Below, one piece after another: positions 19,087 through 27,955 of a stretch of 44,239 bases of DNA (position 1 is its first letter; each line of letters starts with the position of its first letter). The notes below the pieces were generated by a model, which was given only the letters and a program-made list of their open reading frames with translations, did not search any database and was not told where the DNA came from. The position numbers and the translations under genes are program-made. The stretch comes from a bacterium (lineage in GTDB: Bacteria > UBP6 > UBA1177), in NCBI GenBank assembly GCA_016290135.1, contig JAEESW010000018.1:1-44239 (forward strand), in the 5' to 3' direction.

Positions 19087-20109
19087 ATGAAGCCTTTGAA
19101 TGTTGCGATAGTCGGCGCGACGGGACTTGTCGGCCTTGAATTCATTTCGATCCTGGAAGAGAGAAACTTTCCGATCGATAAACTTTATCCTTTTGCGAGT
19201 GACAATTCGCTCGGTCTCACGGTGACCTACAAAAACAAAGAGATCGATGTGATCCCTCTCAATGAAAAAGAGATAGAAAAACATCCTGTGGATCTGGCGC
19301 TTTTCAGTGCCGGTGCAGGTGTTTCTCTCGATTTTGCAAAACATTTTTCAGACCGCGGCGCGATCGTCGTCGACAACAGTTCCGCTTTCAGGATGGATGA
19401 CGATGTTCCGCTCGTAGTGCCTGAAGTGAACGGGGATATCCTCAAAACAACGAAGTCGAAAATAATCGCAAATCCGAACTGCTCGACTATCCAGCTCGTT
19501 CCTTTCATAAAGATCGTCGATGAGCTTTTCGGGATCAAAAAGATGGTCGTCAGCACCTACCAGAGCGTGAGCGGCGCCGGCAAAAAGGGGATCGAGGAAC
19601 TTAGATCGCAGATCTCAGCCCTTTTCTCGTTCCACGAAGTAAAACCCGAGGTCTTCCTTCAAAGGATAGCATTCAACCTCATTCCGCAGATCGGTCCGTT
19701 CTATGACGACGGCTACTGCGAGGAAGAAGTCAAAATGATAAACGAGTCGAGGAAGATCCTTTCAAAACCGGATCTCGATATCGATGTCACGACCGTAAGA
19801 GTCCCGACTTTCTATTCACACGCCGAAACGGCATGGTTCGAACTTGAAAAAGAGTGCAGCATCAACGAGATCCACCGTAAAATCAAGGAAAACAAGGAGA
19901 TGGTGCTCATGGACGACATCGAACAGATGCTCTACCCCACCCTCATTGATTCTTCGGGAAGGAACGAAGTCTTCATCGGGAGGCTGAGAAAAGGGCGCGA
20001 GCACAAGAACTACCTTTCAGCATGGATCGTTGCAGACAATGTCAGAAAAGGTGCGGCTTACAACGCGGTAAGAATCGCTGAAACAATATTCGGGGTCACA
20101 AATGATTAA
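19087..20109 (+). CDS. asd: Aspartate-semialdehyde dehydrogenase
   Basis: NADP-dependent cytoplasmic enzyme that reduces aspartyl-phosphate to aspartate semialdehyde, the branch point to lysine, diaminopimelate, threonine and methionine. At 340 residues it has family length. It shows the Rossmann loop VGATGLVG (9-16), SAGAGVS (74-80), the active-site cysteine C132 in NPNCSTIQ, TYQSVSGAGKKG, and RVPTFYSHAE with the catalytic His. The start is ATG at 19087 after GGAGGAAAT; a longer frame to 18970 would run through the promoter. It overlaps the next gene by 8 bp. It supplies the DAP used by MurE in this genome. Confidence 0.97.
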   Translation: MKPLNVAIVGATGLVGLEFISILEERNFPIDKLYPFASDNSLGLTVTYKNKEIDVIPLNEKEIEKHPVDLALFSAGAGVSLDFAKHFSDRGAIVVDNSSAFRMDDDVPLVVPEVNGDILKTTKSKIIANPNCSTIQLVPFIKIVDELFGIKKMVVSTYQSVSGAGKKGIEELRSQISALFSFHEVKPEVFLQRIAFNLIPQIGPFYDDGYCEEEVKMINESRKILSKPDLDIDVTTVRVPTFYSHAETAWFELEKECSINEIHRKIKENKEMVLMDDIEQMLYPTLIDSSGRNEVFIGRLRKGREHKNYLSAWIVADNVRKGAAYNAVRIAETIFGVTND

Positions 20110-21994
20110 AAAAACTCTATTTTTACTTCTTGTCCTGTGCACTTCTGCGCTATCGGCGGCGAATTACATAACAAATGTCGAGGCTGAACCGGGACACGCG
20201 AACCTGAATCACGGAGGATCGCTCAAGATTTTCTACGATCTGCCGAAACCTGATCTTGTTAAAAAGGCATATCTTCAGACCGATATCGACGGAACGACCG
20301 TAACTTTCGACACGACCGTCGAAGACAGCGGTTTTTTGAGCATCGACAATTCTCTTACGCTTTCGGGAGACGAGCTCTATCAAGTCATCAAGGATCACAA
20401 GTCTCTTTCCGACGACAATGTCGAATCGGCAGACGGGACATACACAATCCGCGTCAGGATCGAGCTCGACACTTCATCGAACAAGAAAAGTGAGAACGAT
20501 GATGACGATGAGGAGAACGACGATGACGATGACGGAAACGATTCTGAAACGGTCCCTGAATATGCGGAAAAAAGCATAAAAGTCGTTTTTGACAATAAAG
20601 CCCCGAAGGCTCCTGCCGCAATAGAGGTCGAAGGCGGAAACCAGCAGATGCTCGTCAAGGTGACGCCTCCGAGCACGGAAGACGGCGAATCAAAGGAAAA
20701 AATCGGAAAATACCATGCAAAAGTCTCCGGTGTCTTCAAAAGCGACGATGCCGAGACCCAGACGACTCTTGAATACGATTCCACAGTAGATTCCAATAGT
20801 TACAACAAAATTTGGGAATTCACGCTCAAAGGAAAGGATGGTTACGAGTTCATAAACAACGATGAAGGATCGAGCAGCAGAGCCTACACGATCGAAGTAT
20901 CGGCCGTTGATCTTGCCGGAAACAGCGATGAAGAAGCTTCGATCTCGGTAGAGGCTTCTTCGGTCACGACATACGGTTTCTGGAGCAACTACAAATCGCA
21001 GGGCGGCAAGGACGACGGAGGCTTCTGCTTTGTGGCAACCGCCGGTTTCGGAAGTTACTTCCACCCGAGCGTAGAACTTCTGCGCGACTTCCGCGATTCA
21101 GTCTTATCCAGTTTCGGACTCGGGAAAAGATTTATCGCCTTCTACTACAAATACGGCAGTTATCCTGCTGAAATAATAAAGGATTCTCCGATACTCAGAG
21201 CTGCTTCGAGAACGATGCTTATGCCTCTTGTCGTAGCGGCATGGTTTTTAACAACAGTTTTAGGACGTATTCTCATGGTTTCATGGTTGATTTTGGTTGT
21301 CTTTTTCTTTTTCAGACCGGGCAGGAAGCCGCTTCTGGCGCTTCTTTTCGTCATTTTTATGGCACTCCCGGCACAAGACCTTCTGGCAAGAAGCCGAGGG
21401 ATCCACGGCGAAGCGAGCTTCACCAACCTTCTCTACTACCCGCAGATCGATTCCGACATCAACGGCACTCCGTTCAAAGATGTCGCAGGGACTCAGGTAA
21501 GATGGCTCCCTTCACTCACTTTCGGTCTGGCGATCCCGACTGACTACATAAGGATCACTTTCATCGGCGGCATCGGCTACACGAGATTCAAAGGGCGCGC
21601 AATGAGATCCGACGGTTCAAAGAGCGGCGACAGGACCACGATGCACTTTATACCGCTCAAAGCAGAGCTGAAACTCCGCCCTGTTTACGATTTTCCGCTC
21701 TATCCATACATTGCAGGCGGACTTGACTACTACCCGTGGTGGGTCCGTGACGGCGGAAGCACGACCGAAAACGGAGGCACATTCGGACTCCACGGAACAG
21801 TCGGCCTCATGCTCTCGCTCAACTGGATGGACCCGTCATCTTCCAAAAAAATGAAAGAAAACGGCGTTGTCAACACATGCCTTTTCGTAGGCTACAAGTT
21901 CGAAAAGATCAACGACTTCTGGAGAGACAAGAGCTTCGACCTCTCCAACAGGATGAAATACAATTTCGAATTCGGGATCGTCTTCGAATTCTGA
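20102..21994 (+). CDS. CFI-box protein fused to a C-terminal outer-membrane beta-barrel
   Basis: A 630-residue envelope protein of unusual layout. Signal peptide (1-about 19); two beta-sandwich (Ig/FN3-like) regions (about 20-125 and 160-287) separated by an Asp/Glu-rich run (131-147); a CFI-box CFVATAGFGS at 309-318 followed by the typical ELLRDFRD and LGKRFIAFYYKYGSYPAE segments; a long hydrophobic stretch (about 372-404); a second, signal-peptide-like stretch (RPGRKPLLALLF to about residue 430); then a beta-rich domain of about 200 residues ending in Phe (IVFEF), as outer-membrane barrels do. CFI-boxes normally sit near the C-terminus, so the barrel appended after it is odd. It overlaps asd by 8 bp. 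Function unknown. Confidence 0.8.
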   Translation: MIKKTLFLLLVLCTSALSAANYITNVEAEPGHANLNHGGSLKIFYDLPKPDLVKKAYLQTDIDGTTVTFDTTVEDSGFLSIDNSLTLSGDELYQVIKDHKSLSDDNVESADGTYTIRVRIELDTSSNKKSENDDDDEENDDDDDGNDSETVPEYAEKSIKVVFDNKAPKAPAAIEVEGGNQQMLVKVTPPSTEDGESKEKIGKYHAKVSGVFKSDDAETQTTLEYDSTVDSNSYNKIWEFTLKGKDGYEFINNDEGSSSRAYTIEVSAVDLAGNSDEEASISVEASSVTTYGFWSNYKSQGGKDDGGFCFVATAGFGSYFHPSVELLRDFRDSVLSSFGLGKRFIAFYYKYGSYPAEIIKDSPILRAASRTMLMPLVVAAWFLTTVLGRILMVSWLILVVFFFFRPGRKPLLALLFVIFMALPAQDLLARSRGIHGEASFTNLLYYPQIDSDINGTPFKDVAGTQVRWLPSLTFGLAIPTDYIRITFIGGIGYTRFKGRAMRSDGSKSGDRTTMHFIPLKAELKLRPVYDFPLYPYIAGGLDYYPWWVRDGGSTTENGGTFGLHGTVGLMLSLNWMDPSSSKKMKENGVVNTCLFVGYKFEKINDFWRDKSFDLSNRMKYNFEFGIVFEF

Positions 21995-22021
21995 CATTTC
22001 ACGAAACATCACAAAAAAGAG

Positions 22022-22049
22022 TTGCGGCGGCAAAAAATCCGACTATAAT
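22022..22049 (+). promoter_or_regulatory. Predicted promoter of second C25-like lipoprotein gene
   Basis: TTGCGG at 22022-22027, a 16-nt spacer and a perfect TATAAT at 22044-22049, 29 nt before the ATG. Confidence 0.55.
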
Positions 22050-22078
22050 GCGCCGGCTTTTGTGTTGGAGGAATCACA

Positions 22079-23866
22079 ATGTTAAAGAAGACACTTTTTA
22101 TTTCAGGCATTTTTTTGTGCTTTGTTTTTATGGTCTCATGCGGTGAAAGCGCAAAAAGCATGACCAATACCGGCAGCGAAACGGACGATCAGGCTGAAAC
22201 TTCTTCGGACGAAACTGCTTCCGAAGATCCGGCAGGCGACGCGACCGACACCGAACCGGCGGAAGAAAGACCCGGGGAAGGAGACGATCAGGAAGATCAG
22301 AAAGATCCGGAAGATCCGGAAGATCCTGATAAAGATCCGGAGACAGATCCTGATGAAGACAGCGGAGATCCGGCAGAAGAGACGATATTCGTCGCAGGAC
22401 CGAGCCAGGATCTCGAGACAAAGACCGATGCTCTGATCGTGACAAAAGAGGAATTTGCCGGGATCTTCAAAAAATTTGCCGACTTCCACACTGTCACAGG
22501 CATAATCACCAAGGTCATCACCATTGAAGATATCTGCAAAAACACCATCTGCGATGATGACGACCCTGAAGTCGACACTTCGAAAGCGATAAAGGATTAT
22601 GTCATGTCGGTCGAAGGACTCAGATATCTTATTTTGGGAGGAGACATCGAGACCGTTCCTTCAAGAATCGTCCACGACCACTTCGAACTTCCGCTGGGGA
22701 TCGCCGACTATACCGACGACTTCTACAGTGACCTTTACTACGCAGACTTCAGTGACTGGGACAAAAACGGCAACGGAATTTATGCCGAAGACGACGACAA
22801 GCCTGTTCTTATCGCAAATATCGCAATCGGCAGGATTTCAGTCTCAACAGTTGAAGAAGCTGAGCTTTACTTCTCGAAGATCGTAAAGCATCATACCGCT
22901 TTCAATACGGCTCACACGACGAAATCGCTTCTTCTCGCCAATATCGCGACAGAGATCTCCAGCGTGAAAGTCAACGCAGGATACTATTTCGAGACGGAAG
23001 GAAAAACGGCAAGCCTCATACAGCCGGGATATTCGATCAAAAAACTCTACACTCAGTCGATTCCTTTCCCCGGCGGAAACACGGCGGAATATCTCAACAA
23101 CGACAGCGAAAAAGCGGCGATAGAAGAAGGAATGAACCTTATCGTCCACAGCGGACACGGTCATCCGAAATATCTCACCTGCGAACAGGCAAACGATGAC
23201 AACGACTTCTCTTCCCAGATGGCTTACGAACTGGAAAACGAGACTCTTCCCTTCTTTTTGAGCTGTGCATGCGAAGCGGGACAGTTTGCCTACAGATACG
23301 GTGATTCGGCGGGAGAAAAACTTATGAAAGCCCCGAAAGGCGGCGCAATAGTCTATCTCGGCAACACGACGACAGGGCTCGGGATCGCCGGAGGCAGCCA
23401 GTTCATCGATGAAATGCTCAAAAACATGTTCGCATTCCCCTACTCCGCGATCGGTGAAAGCTACCTCTTCGCTCACATGAGCATGCCGCAGAACGACACT
23501 TTCAATCCGCCTGTTCTGAACATCAATGTCCCGGTAGTCAACAAGGACAGCTGGCAGTGGACAAAAAAATCGATCGTCATGCTGGGCGACCCGATGACCG
23601 TTTTCTGGCGTGACCCGGTCGAACCTTTCACGACTGAATTTAACGTCGAAACGGTTGAGAGCGATGAGGTGAAGACCGTTTTCATGCACTTCCCGCCTGA
23701 ACTTGAAGGAATAAACGTCAGGATCCTCGCAGGAGACAGGCTTTACGACATTCCCTACCTTATGCACGAGACCGTCAAAATGGAACTTGATCCGTCGGTC
23801 GGCATCATGACTGTCGGCATAAAAGCCGAAGATTCGCAGTATTTCTTCAAAGAGTTTGAAATTTAG
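22079..23866 (+). CDS. Acid-tethered lipoprotein with C25 (gingipain-like) cysteine peptidase domain
   Basis: Predicted surface lipoprotein of 595 residues: lipobox MVSC (Cys21), an Asp/Glu/Pro-rich tether (about 30-103), and a C25-type peptidase domain (about 105-530). Visible hallmarks are YLILGGDIETVPSR (183-196), the DWDKNGNGIYAEDDD loop resembling a calcium site, IAIGRISV, a catalytic His in VHSGHGH (His360), a Cys dyad partner in LSCACEAGQF (probably Cys398), GGAIVYLGNTTTG, and VMLGDPMTVFW. A C-terminal Ig-like segment follows. Unlike the relative at 16.5-18.9 kb, the SGHG motif is intact, so this copy is the better candidate for an active protease. The start follows GGAGG. It has its own promoter. 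Confidence 0.87.
   Translation: MLKKTLFISGIFLCFVFMVSCGESAKSMTNTGSETDDQAETSSDETASEDPAGDATDTEPAEERPGEGDDQEDQKDPEDPEDPDKDPETDPDEDSGDPAEETIFVAGPSQDLETKTDALIVTKEEFAGIFKKFADFHTVTGIITKVITIEDICKNTICDDDDPEVDTSKAIKDYVMSVEGLRYLILGGDIETVPSRIVHDHFELPLGIADYTDDFYSDLYYADFSDWDKNGNGIYAEDDDKPVLIANIAIGRISVSTVEEAELYFSKIVKHHTAFNTAHTTKSLLLANIATEISSVKVNAGYYFETEGKTASLIQPGYSIKKLYTQSIPFPGGNTAEYLNNDSEKAAIEEGMNLIVHSGHGHPKYLTCEQANDDNDFSSQMAYELENETLPFFLSCACEAGQFAYRYGDSAGEKLMKAPKGGAIVYLGNTTTGLGIAGGSQFIDEMLKNMFAFPYSAIGESYLFAHMSMPQNDTFNPPVLNINVPVVNKDSWQWTKKSIVMLGDPMTVFWRDPVEPFTTEFNVETVESDEVKTVFMHFPPELEGINVRILAGDRLYDIPYLMHETVKMELDPSVGIMTVGIKAEDSQYFFKEFEI
22304..22354 (+). repeat. 9-bp tandem repeat coding the acidic tether
   Basis: Units of GATCCGGAA and close variants (22304, 22313, 22322, then irregular) encode the Asp-Pro-Glu tether of the lipoprotein. 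Repeats like this can expand or shrink by slippage in frame, changing tether length. Confidence 0.7.
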
Positions 23867-23935
23867 CCCGATCACTCCTTGATAAAAAAATCTTTTATAC
23901 TATTCTTTACAGCTTTTGTTTGATTTGAGGTAATC

Positions 23936-25147
23936 ATGAATATTTGGATAATAAATGAAACGATCGGCTCAAGAATCCACGGAATGGTCTTCCGTCCTTA
24001 CTACTTTGCAAAGGAATTTGTGAAGTTGGGGCACAAAGTCACAATATTTTCAGGATCTTACACCCATATTTTCTCAAAACTGCCAGAAGTCGAAGGCTTT
24101 TCTTCCACCGAAAATATAGACGGTATCGATTACTGCTGGATAAAGACTCCGAGATACGGCAAATCGCAGAGTCTCGGGCGCATAATCAACGCATTCACCT
24201 TTGTCGCAAAGATGTTTCTCCTCAGAAAAAAGCGTTTCGGAAGGCCCGATGCGGTGATCGTCACCTCGCCCACCCCGTTTTCGATCCTCAACGGTTACCG
24301 GCTGAAAAAAAGGACCGGCGCGAAACTTATTTTTGAAGTGCGCGACATCTGGCCTTTGACTCTTACAGAGATCGGAAGGCTCACCGACAGGCATCCTTTC
24401 ATAAGATTCACCCAGTTTTTCGAGAATTTTTCCTATAAAAAGTCGGACAAAGTCGTTTCGGTGCTGCCGAACGCCTTCGAACACATGAAAGACCATGGCC
24501 TGACGGAAGAAAAATATGTCTCGATCCCGAACGGAATAGACCTCGAAGAAGTTGAAAACATATCGCCTCTGCCCGAAGAAACTCTCGCAAAAATACCACG
24601 GGACAAATTTATCGTGACTTATGCGGGCAAATTCGGCATTTCCAACAATCTGACAAGTGTTCTTGAAGCGGCCGAGACTCTGAAAAACAATGAAAAAATA
24701 CTCTTTCTGCTTGTCGGAAACGGTCCTGAGAAAGAAAATTACCTCAAGATCATTTCCGATAAAGGGCTTTCAAATGTTCTTATCCTCGATCCTGTTCCGA
24801 AATCTTCGGTGCAGTCGCTGCTCGCGATAAGCAATGTCTGCTACATCGGACTCACAAAGTCTCCCCTTTTCCGTTTCGGTGTTTCGCCGAACAAACTTTT
24901 CGATTATCTCTATTCGGGAAAGCCGATAATTTATGCGATCGAAGCGGCGAACGACATCGTTTCCGAGGCTAAATGCGGAATTTCGATAAGATCGGAAAAC
25001 GCCGATGAGATCGTGAAAGCCGTTGAAACTCTTTACGGAAAGACTCCGGAAGAGCTTGCCGAAATGGGAAAACGCGGGCATGATTATGTCATAGCGAACC
25101 ATTCATATTCGGAACTTGCAAAAAAATATTTGGAAATACTTAAATAG
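23936..25147 (+). CDS. Glycosyltransferase family 4 protein, WbuB-like
   Basis: A 403-residue GT-B glycosyltransferase. The N-terminal acceptor domain shows MVFRPYYFAKEFVKLGHKVTIFSG-type sequence, FEVRDIWPLTLTEIG (about 138-152) and SIPNGIDLEEV; the C-terminal donor domain shows VTYAGKFG and SPNKLFDYLYSGKPIIYA. The order and the RDIWP motif resemble WbuB, which transfers N-acetyl-L-fucosamine during O-antigen unit assembly; donor specificity cannot be read from sequence. The start has GAGG in front. A TATACT (23896-23901) lies upstream but no convincing -35 was seen. It is 15 nt upstream of wecB, so a surface-glycan role is likely. Confidence 0.85.
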   Translation: MNIWIINETIGSRIHGMVFRPYYFAKEFVKLGHKVTIFSGSYTHIFSKLPEVEGFSSTENIDGIDYCWIKTPRYGKSQSLGRIINAFTFVAKMFLLRKKRFGRPDAVIVTSPTPFSILNGYRLKKRTGAKLIFEVRDIWPLTLTEIGRLTDRHPFIRFTQFFENFSYKKSDKVVSVLPNAFEHMKDHGLTEEKYVSIPNGIDLEEVENISPLPEETLAKIPRDKFIVTYAGKFGISNNLTSVLEAAETLKNNEKILFLLVGNGPEKENYLKIISDKGLSNVLILDPVPKSSVQSLLAISNVCYIGLTKSPLFRFGVSPNKLFDYLYSGKPIIYAIEAANDIVSEAKCGISIRSENADEIVKAVETLYGKTPEELAEMGKRGHDYVIANHSYSELAKKYLEILK

Positions 25148-25162
25148 ATCAAGGAGTTAAAA

Positions 25163-26236
25163 TTGAAAATACTAACTGTCGTAGGGGCAAGACCTCAGTT
25201 CGTAAAAGCGGCAGCCGTTTCGCGCGAGATCAAAAAACACTCTGATATTTCCGAAAAGATCGTTCATACAGGGCAGCATTTCGATGCTTCGATGTCTGAG
25301 ATATTCTTTGACGAGATGGATATTCCGCGTCCAGACTACAACCTCAACATCCACGGGCTCACGCACGGCGCGATGACAGGTCAGATGCTGGAAAAACTGG
25401 ACGGGATAATTCTTGCGGAAAAACCCGATTTCGTCCTTGTCTACGGAGACACCAACTCGACTTTGGCCGGCGCCCTCTCTGCCGCGAAACTCCATCACAA
25501 AGTCGCCCATGTCGAAGCGGGGCTCAGGAGTTTCAACATGAATATGCCCGAAGAGATCAACAGGATCCTTGTCGACAGGATCTCGCACACCCTCTTCTGT
25601 CCGACAGAAACGGCAATAAAGAACCTTGAAAAAGAGGGCTATAAAAATTTCGGCATAAAGATCGTGAGATCAGGCGATGTCATGTATGACGCGGCACTTT
25701 ATTACGCTGAAAAAATCAAGGGAAAAGCCTCGTTTCTTGAAAAATGCGGGATCAAGGGAAGATTTATCCTCGCCACGATCCACAGGGCTGAAAACACAGA
25801 CGACATCAGCAAACTTTCATCAATAATAAAAGCTCTCGACATTATTTCGGAATCGGAAAACGTGATCCTTCCGATCCATCCGAGAACGAGAAAAATACTT
25901 GAACAAAACAACATAAGACCGCGTTTCACCGTGATAGATCCGGTCGGATACTTTGAAATGCTCGAACTTCTGCAGAACTGTTCTGCCGTAATGACCGACA
26001 GCGGCGGAGTGCAGAAAGAGGCATATTTTTTCAAAAAACAGTGCATAACACTGCGCGAGGAGACTGAATGGGTCGAGCTTCTTGAAAACGGCTTCAACAC
26101 CATAACAGGCAGCGATTTTGACAAAATAACGGCAGCTTACAGCAATCTTGAAAATAAAAAGCCCGATTTTTCGATCAAACTTTACGGAGACGGGAATGCG
26201 GCGGGCGAAATTGTCAGAAATCTTCTTGAAAACTAA
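25163..26236 (+). CDS. wecB: UDP-N-acetylglucosamine 2-epimerase (non-hydrolysing)
   Basis: Cytoplasmic enzyme that interconverts UDP-GlcNAc and UDP-ManNAc for surface polysaccharides. At 357 residues it has family length. Conserved pieces are VVGARPQFVKAA (6-17), VHTGQHFDASMS (34-45), YGDTNSTLAG (94-103), HVEAGLRSF (116-124), a PE-E-NR helix and TDSGGVQKEA near the C-terminus. The start is TTG at 25163 after AAGGAGTT. A FucNAc-type relative (WecB-like CapG/FnlC) is possible because the upstream neighbour is WbuB-like; the family members are hard to separate by eye. It is followed by pyrD after 9 nt. Confidence 0.9.
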   Translation: MKILTVVGARPQFVKAAAVSREIKKHSDISEKIVHTGQHFDASMSEIFFDEMDIPRPDYNLNIHGLTHGAMTGQMLEKLDGIILAEKPDFVLVYGDTNSTLAGALSAAKLHHKVAHVEAGLRSFNMNMPEEINRILVDRISHTLFCPTETAIKNLEKEGYKNFGIKIVRSGDVMYDAALYYAEKIKGKASFLEKCGIKGRFILATIHRAENTDDISKLSSIIKALDIISESENVILPIHPRTRKILEQNNIRPRFTVIDPVGYFEMLELLQNCSAVMTDSGGVQKEAYFFKKQCITLREETEWVELLENGFNTITGSDFDKITAAYSNLENKKPDFSIKLYGDGNAAGEIVRNLLEN

Positions 26237-26245
26237 GGAAAAAAC

Positions 26246-27151
26246 ATGGATCTATCAGTAAATATCGGAAAACTCAAACTCAAAAACCCGATACTCACTG
26301 CATCGGGCACTTTCGGCTACGGTGTTGAATTCACCGACTTTTTCGACCTCAACAAGATCGGCGGATTCTGCACTAAAGGGATATCGATCGAACCGAGAGC
26401 GGGAAATCCTTCACCGAGAGTCGTCGAAACCGCTTCGGGGATGCTCAACTCCATCGGTCTTGAGAACTGCGGCTCAAAGCATTTTCTCAACGAGATCATG
26501 CCGAAGATAAAAGACCTTAAGTGCGCGATAATCGTCAATCTCTACGCCTCTTCGGAAGATGATTTCGTCCGTCTCACGGAGATCTTGTCAAAAGAAGAGC
26601 GGATCGACGCTTTCGAGATGAACCTCTCCTGCCCCAACGTGAAGTCAGGAGGCTCGGCTTTCGGCGCAAATCCTGAAATAATCCAGAGACTTACTAAAGC
26701 CGTCAAGGCGGCGACCGATAAGCCTGTGATAGTCAAACTCTCGCCGAACGTGACAGACATCACACAGACAGCCCTTGCGGCGGAAGCAGGCGGCGCAGAT
26801 GCGGTCTCACTGATCAACACTCTGATCGGAACTGCGATAGACCGCGAAAAAAGGACTTTCATTTTAGGCAACAAGATCGGCGGTCTGAGCGGCCCTGCGA
26901 TAAAACCCGTCGCCCTCAGAATGGTCTGGCAGACGGCAAAAACGGTAAAGATCCCGGTCATCGGGATCGGCGGGATAGCGTCATTTGAAGATGTTCTCGA
27001 TTTTCTCATCGTCGGAGCAAAAGCAGTCCAGATCGGAGCATACAACTTCGTAGATCCAGCGATCGCAGGCGAATGCGCCGAAAAACTCGATGCGTATCTC
27101 GAAAAAAGAAAAGAAAATATAAACCAGCTCATAGGATCGATAAAAGAATGA
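26246..27151 (+). CDS. pyrD: Dihydroorotate dehydrogenase, class 1 (PyrDB-like)
   Basis: FMN enzyme that oxidises dihydroorotate to orotate in pyrimidine synthesis. At 301 residues it is typical of soluble class 1B. Features are [12 protein letters not shown] (15-26), NSIGLENCG, the active-site cysteine C129 in [12 protein letters not shown] (class 1 uses Cys; class 2 uses Ser), [29 protein letters not shown] and [25 protein letters not shown] binding the FMN phosphate. Class 1B enzymes work with PyrK, an iron-sulfur electron-transfer subunit; none is seen in the window. The stop overlaps the next start (ATGA). Confidence 0.95.
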   Translation: MDLSVNIGKLKLKNPILTASGTFGYGVEFTDFFDLNKIGGFCTKGISIEPRAGNPSPRVVETASGMLNSIGLENCGSKHFLNEIMPKIKDLKCAIIVNLYASSEDDFVRLTEILSKEERIDAFEMNLSCPNVKSGGSAFGANPEIIQRLTKAVKAATDKPVIVKLSPNVTDITQTALAAEAGGADAVSLINTLIGTAIDREKRTFILGNKIGGLSGPAIKPVALRMVWQTAKTVKIPVIGIGGIASFEDVLDFLIVGAKAVQIGAYNFVDPAIAGECAEKLDAYLEKRKENINQLIGSIKE

Positions 27152-27921
27152 AAAACATCTCCATTTTTATTTTTTCCGCGCTTTTCTGCCTTTCATGCGC
27201 AACAGACTCATTCGGGGTCTACCACACGGTAAAAAAAGGCGAAAAAGTTTCAGATATCAGCAGGTTATACAATGTTGACGAAAATGATCTGAGGTCGGAG
27301 AACTCGATCCCGGAAGGAATTGACGAGCTCAAAGAAGGCTCGGCACTCTTCATTCCCGGAGCCGATGAAGTCATAGAGACTTCCCCCGAACCTGAATCGA
27401 CACCCGGACCCGAAAATGCACCTGCGCCGGAACCCGAAAAATCTCCCGAACCTGCGCCCGCAGAGACGGTTCCTGAAACATCTCCTGAGCCGTCACCGGA
27501 ACCAGTTCCTGAACCGGCTCCCGAGCCGGCTCCTGAACCCGAGACCAGGATAAATTTCATCTGGCCGGCTGAAGGCAAAATAGTCACTCCTTTCTCCGCT
27601 TCCACTCCGAAAAGCAACGGGATCGATATTCAGTTTGAAAAAAACACGGAGATCCATGCCGCTGCCGACGGAAAAGTTGTTTTCAGTGCACACCACCCCG
27701 CTTACGGCAATATGGTCATAATCTCGCATGATGAAGACTTTTTCACTATTTACGCATATCTTCACACCATTCTGGCAAAAGAAGGACAGAACATCAAAGC
27801 AAACGATGCGGTCGGCATTGCGGATATCACCGAAACAAAAAAAGTTCCGATCCTTCATTTCGAAATCAGAAAATCCTCGAAATCTGTCGATCCGGTGAAA
27901 TATCTCCCGGAAAACAAATAG
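27148..27921 (+). CDS. nlpD: NlpD-like lipoprotein: LysM plus degenerate LytM/M23 domain
   Basis: Predicted lipoprotein of 257 residues: lipobox CLSC (Cys17), a LysM domain at about 23-70 ([19 protein letters not shown]), a Pro-Glu-rich linker (about 75-140, repeats of PEP), and a C-terminal LytM/M23 domain (about 145-250). The zinc ligands of active M23 enzymes are missing: the first His is Asn in SNGIDIQ, and the HxH is reduced to ILHFEIR. E. coli NlpD and EnvC show similar losses and act by activating amidases during cell separation, so that role is likely here. The start is ATG at 27148, overlapping the pyrD stop by 4 bp (ATGA). Coupling to pyrD is unusual. Confidence 0.88.
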   Translation: MKNISIFIFSALFCLSCATDSFGVYHTVKKGEKVSDISRLYNVDENDLRSENSIPEGIDELKEGSALFIPGADEVIETSPEPESTPGPENAPAPEPEKSPEPAPAETVPETSPEPSPEPVPEPAPEPAPEPETRINFIWPAEGKIVTPFSASTPKSNGIDIQFEKNTEIHAAADGKVVFSAHHPAYGNMVIISHDEDFFTIYAYLHTILAKEGQNIKANDAVGIADITETKKVPILHFEIRKSSKSVDPVKYLPENK

Positions 27922-27955
27922 TTATCTGCGGACTGACGACCGCGCTCCGACAAAA

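Noticed and set aside
22844-23875. Minus-strand open frame of 343 codons opposite the second C25-like gene
   Set aside because: Antisense shadow; the plus frame has a lipobox and C25 motifs and a good ribosome site.
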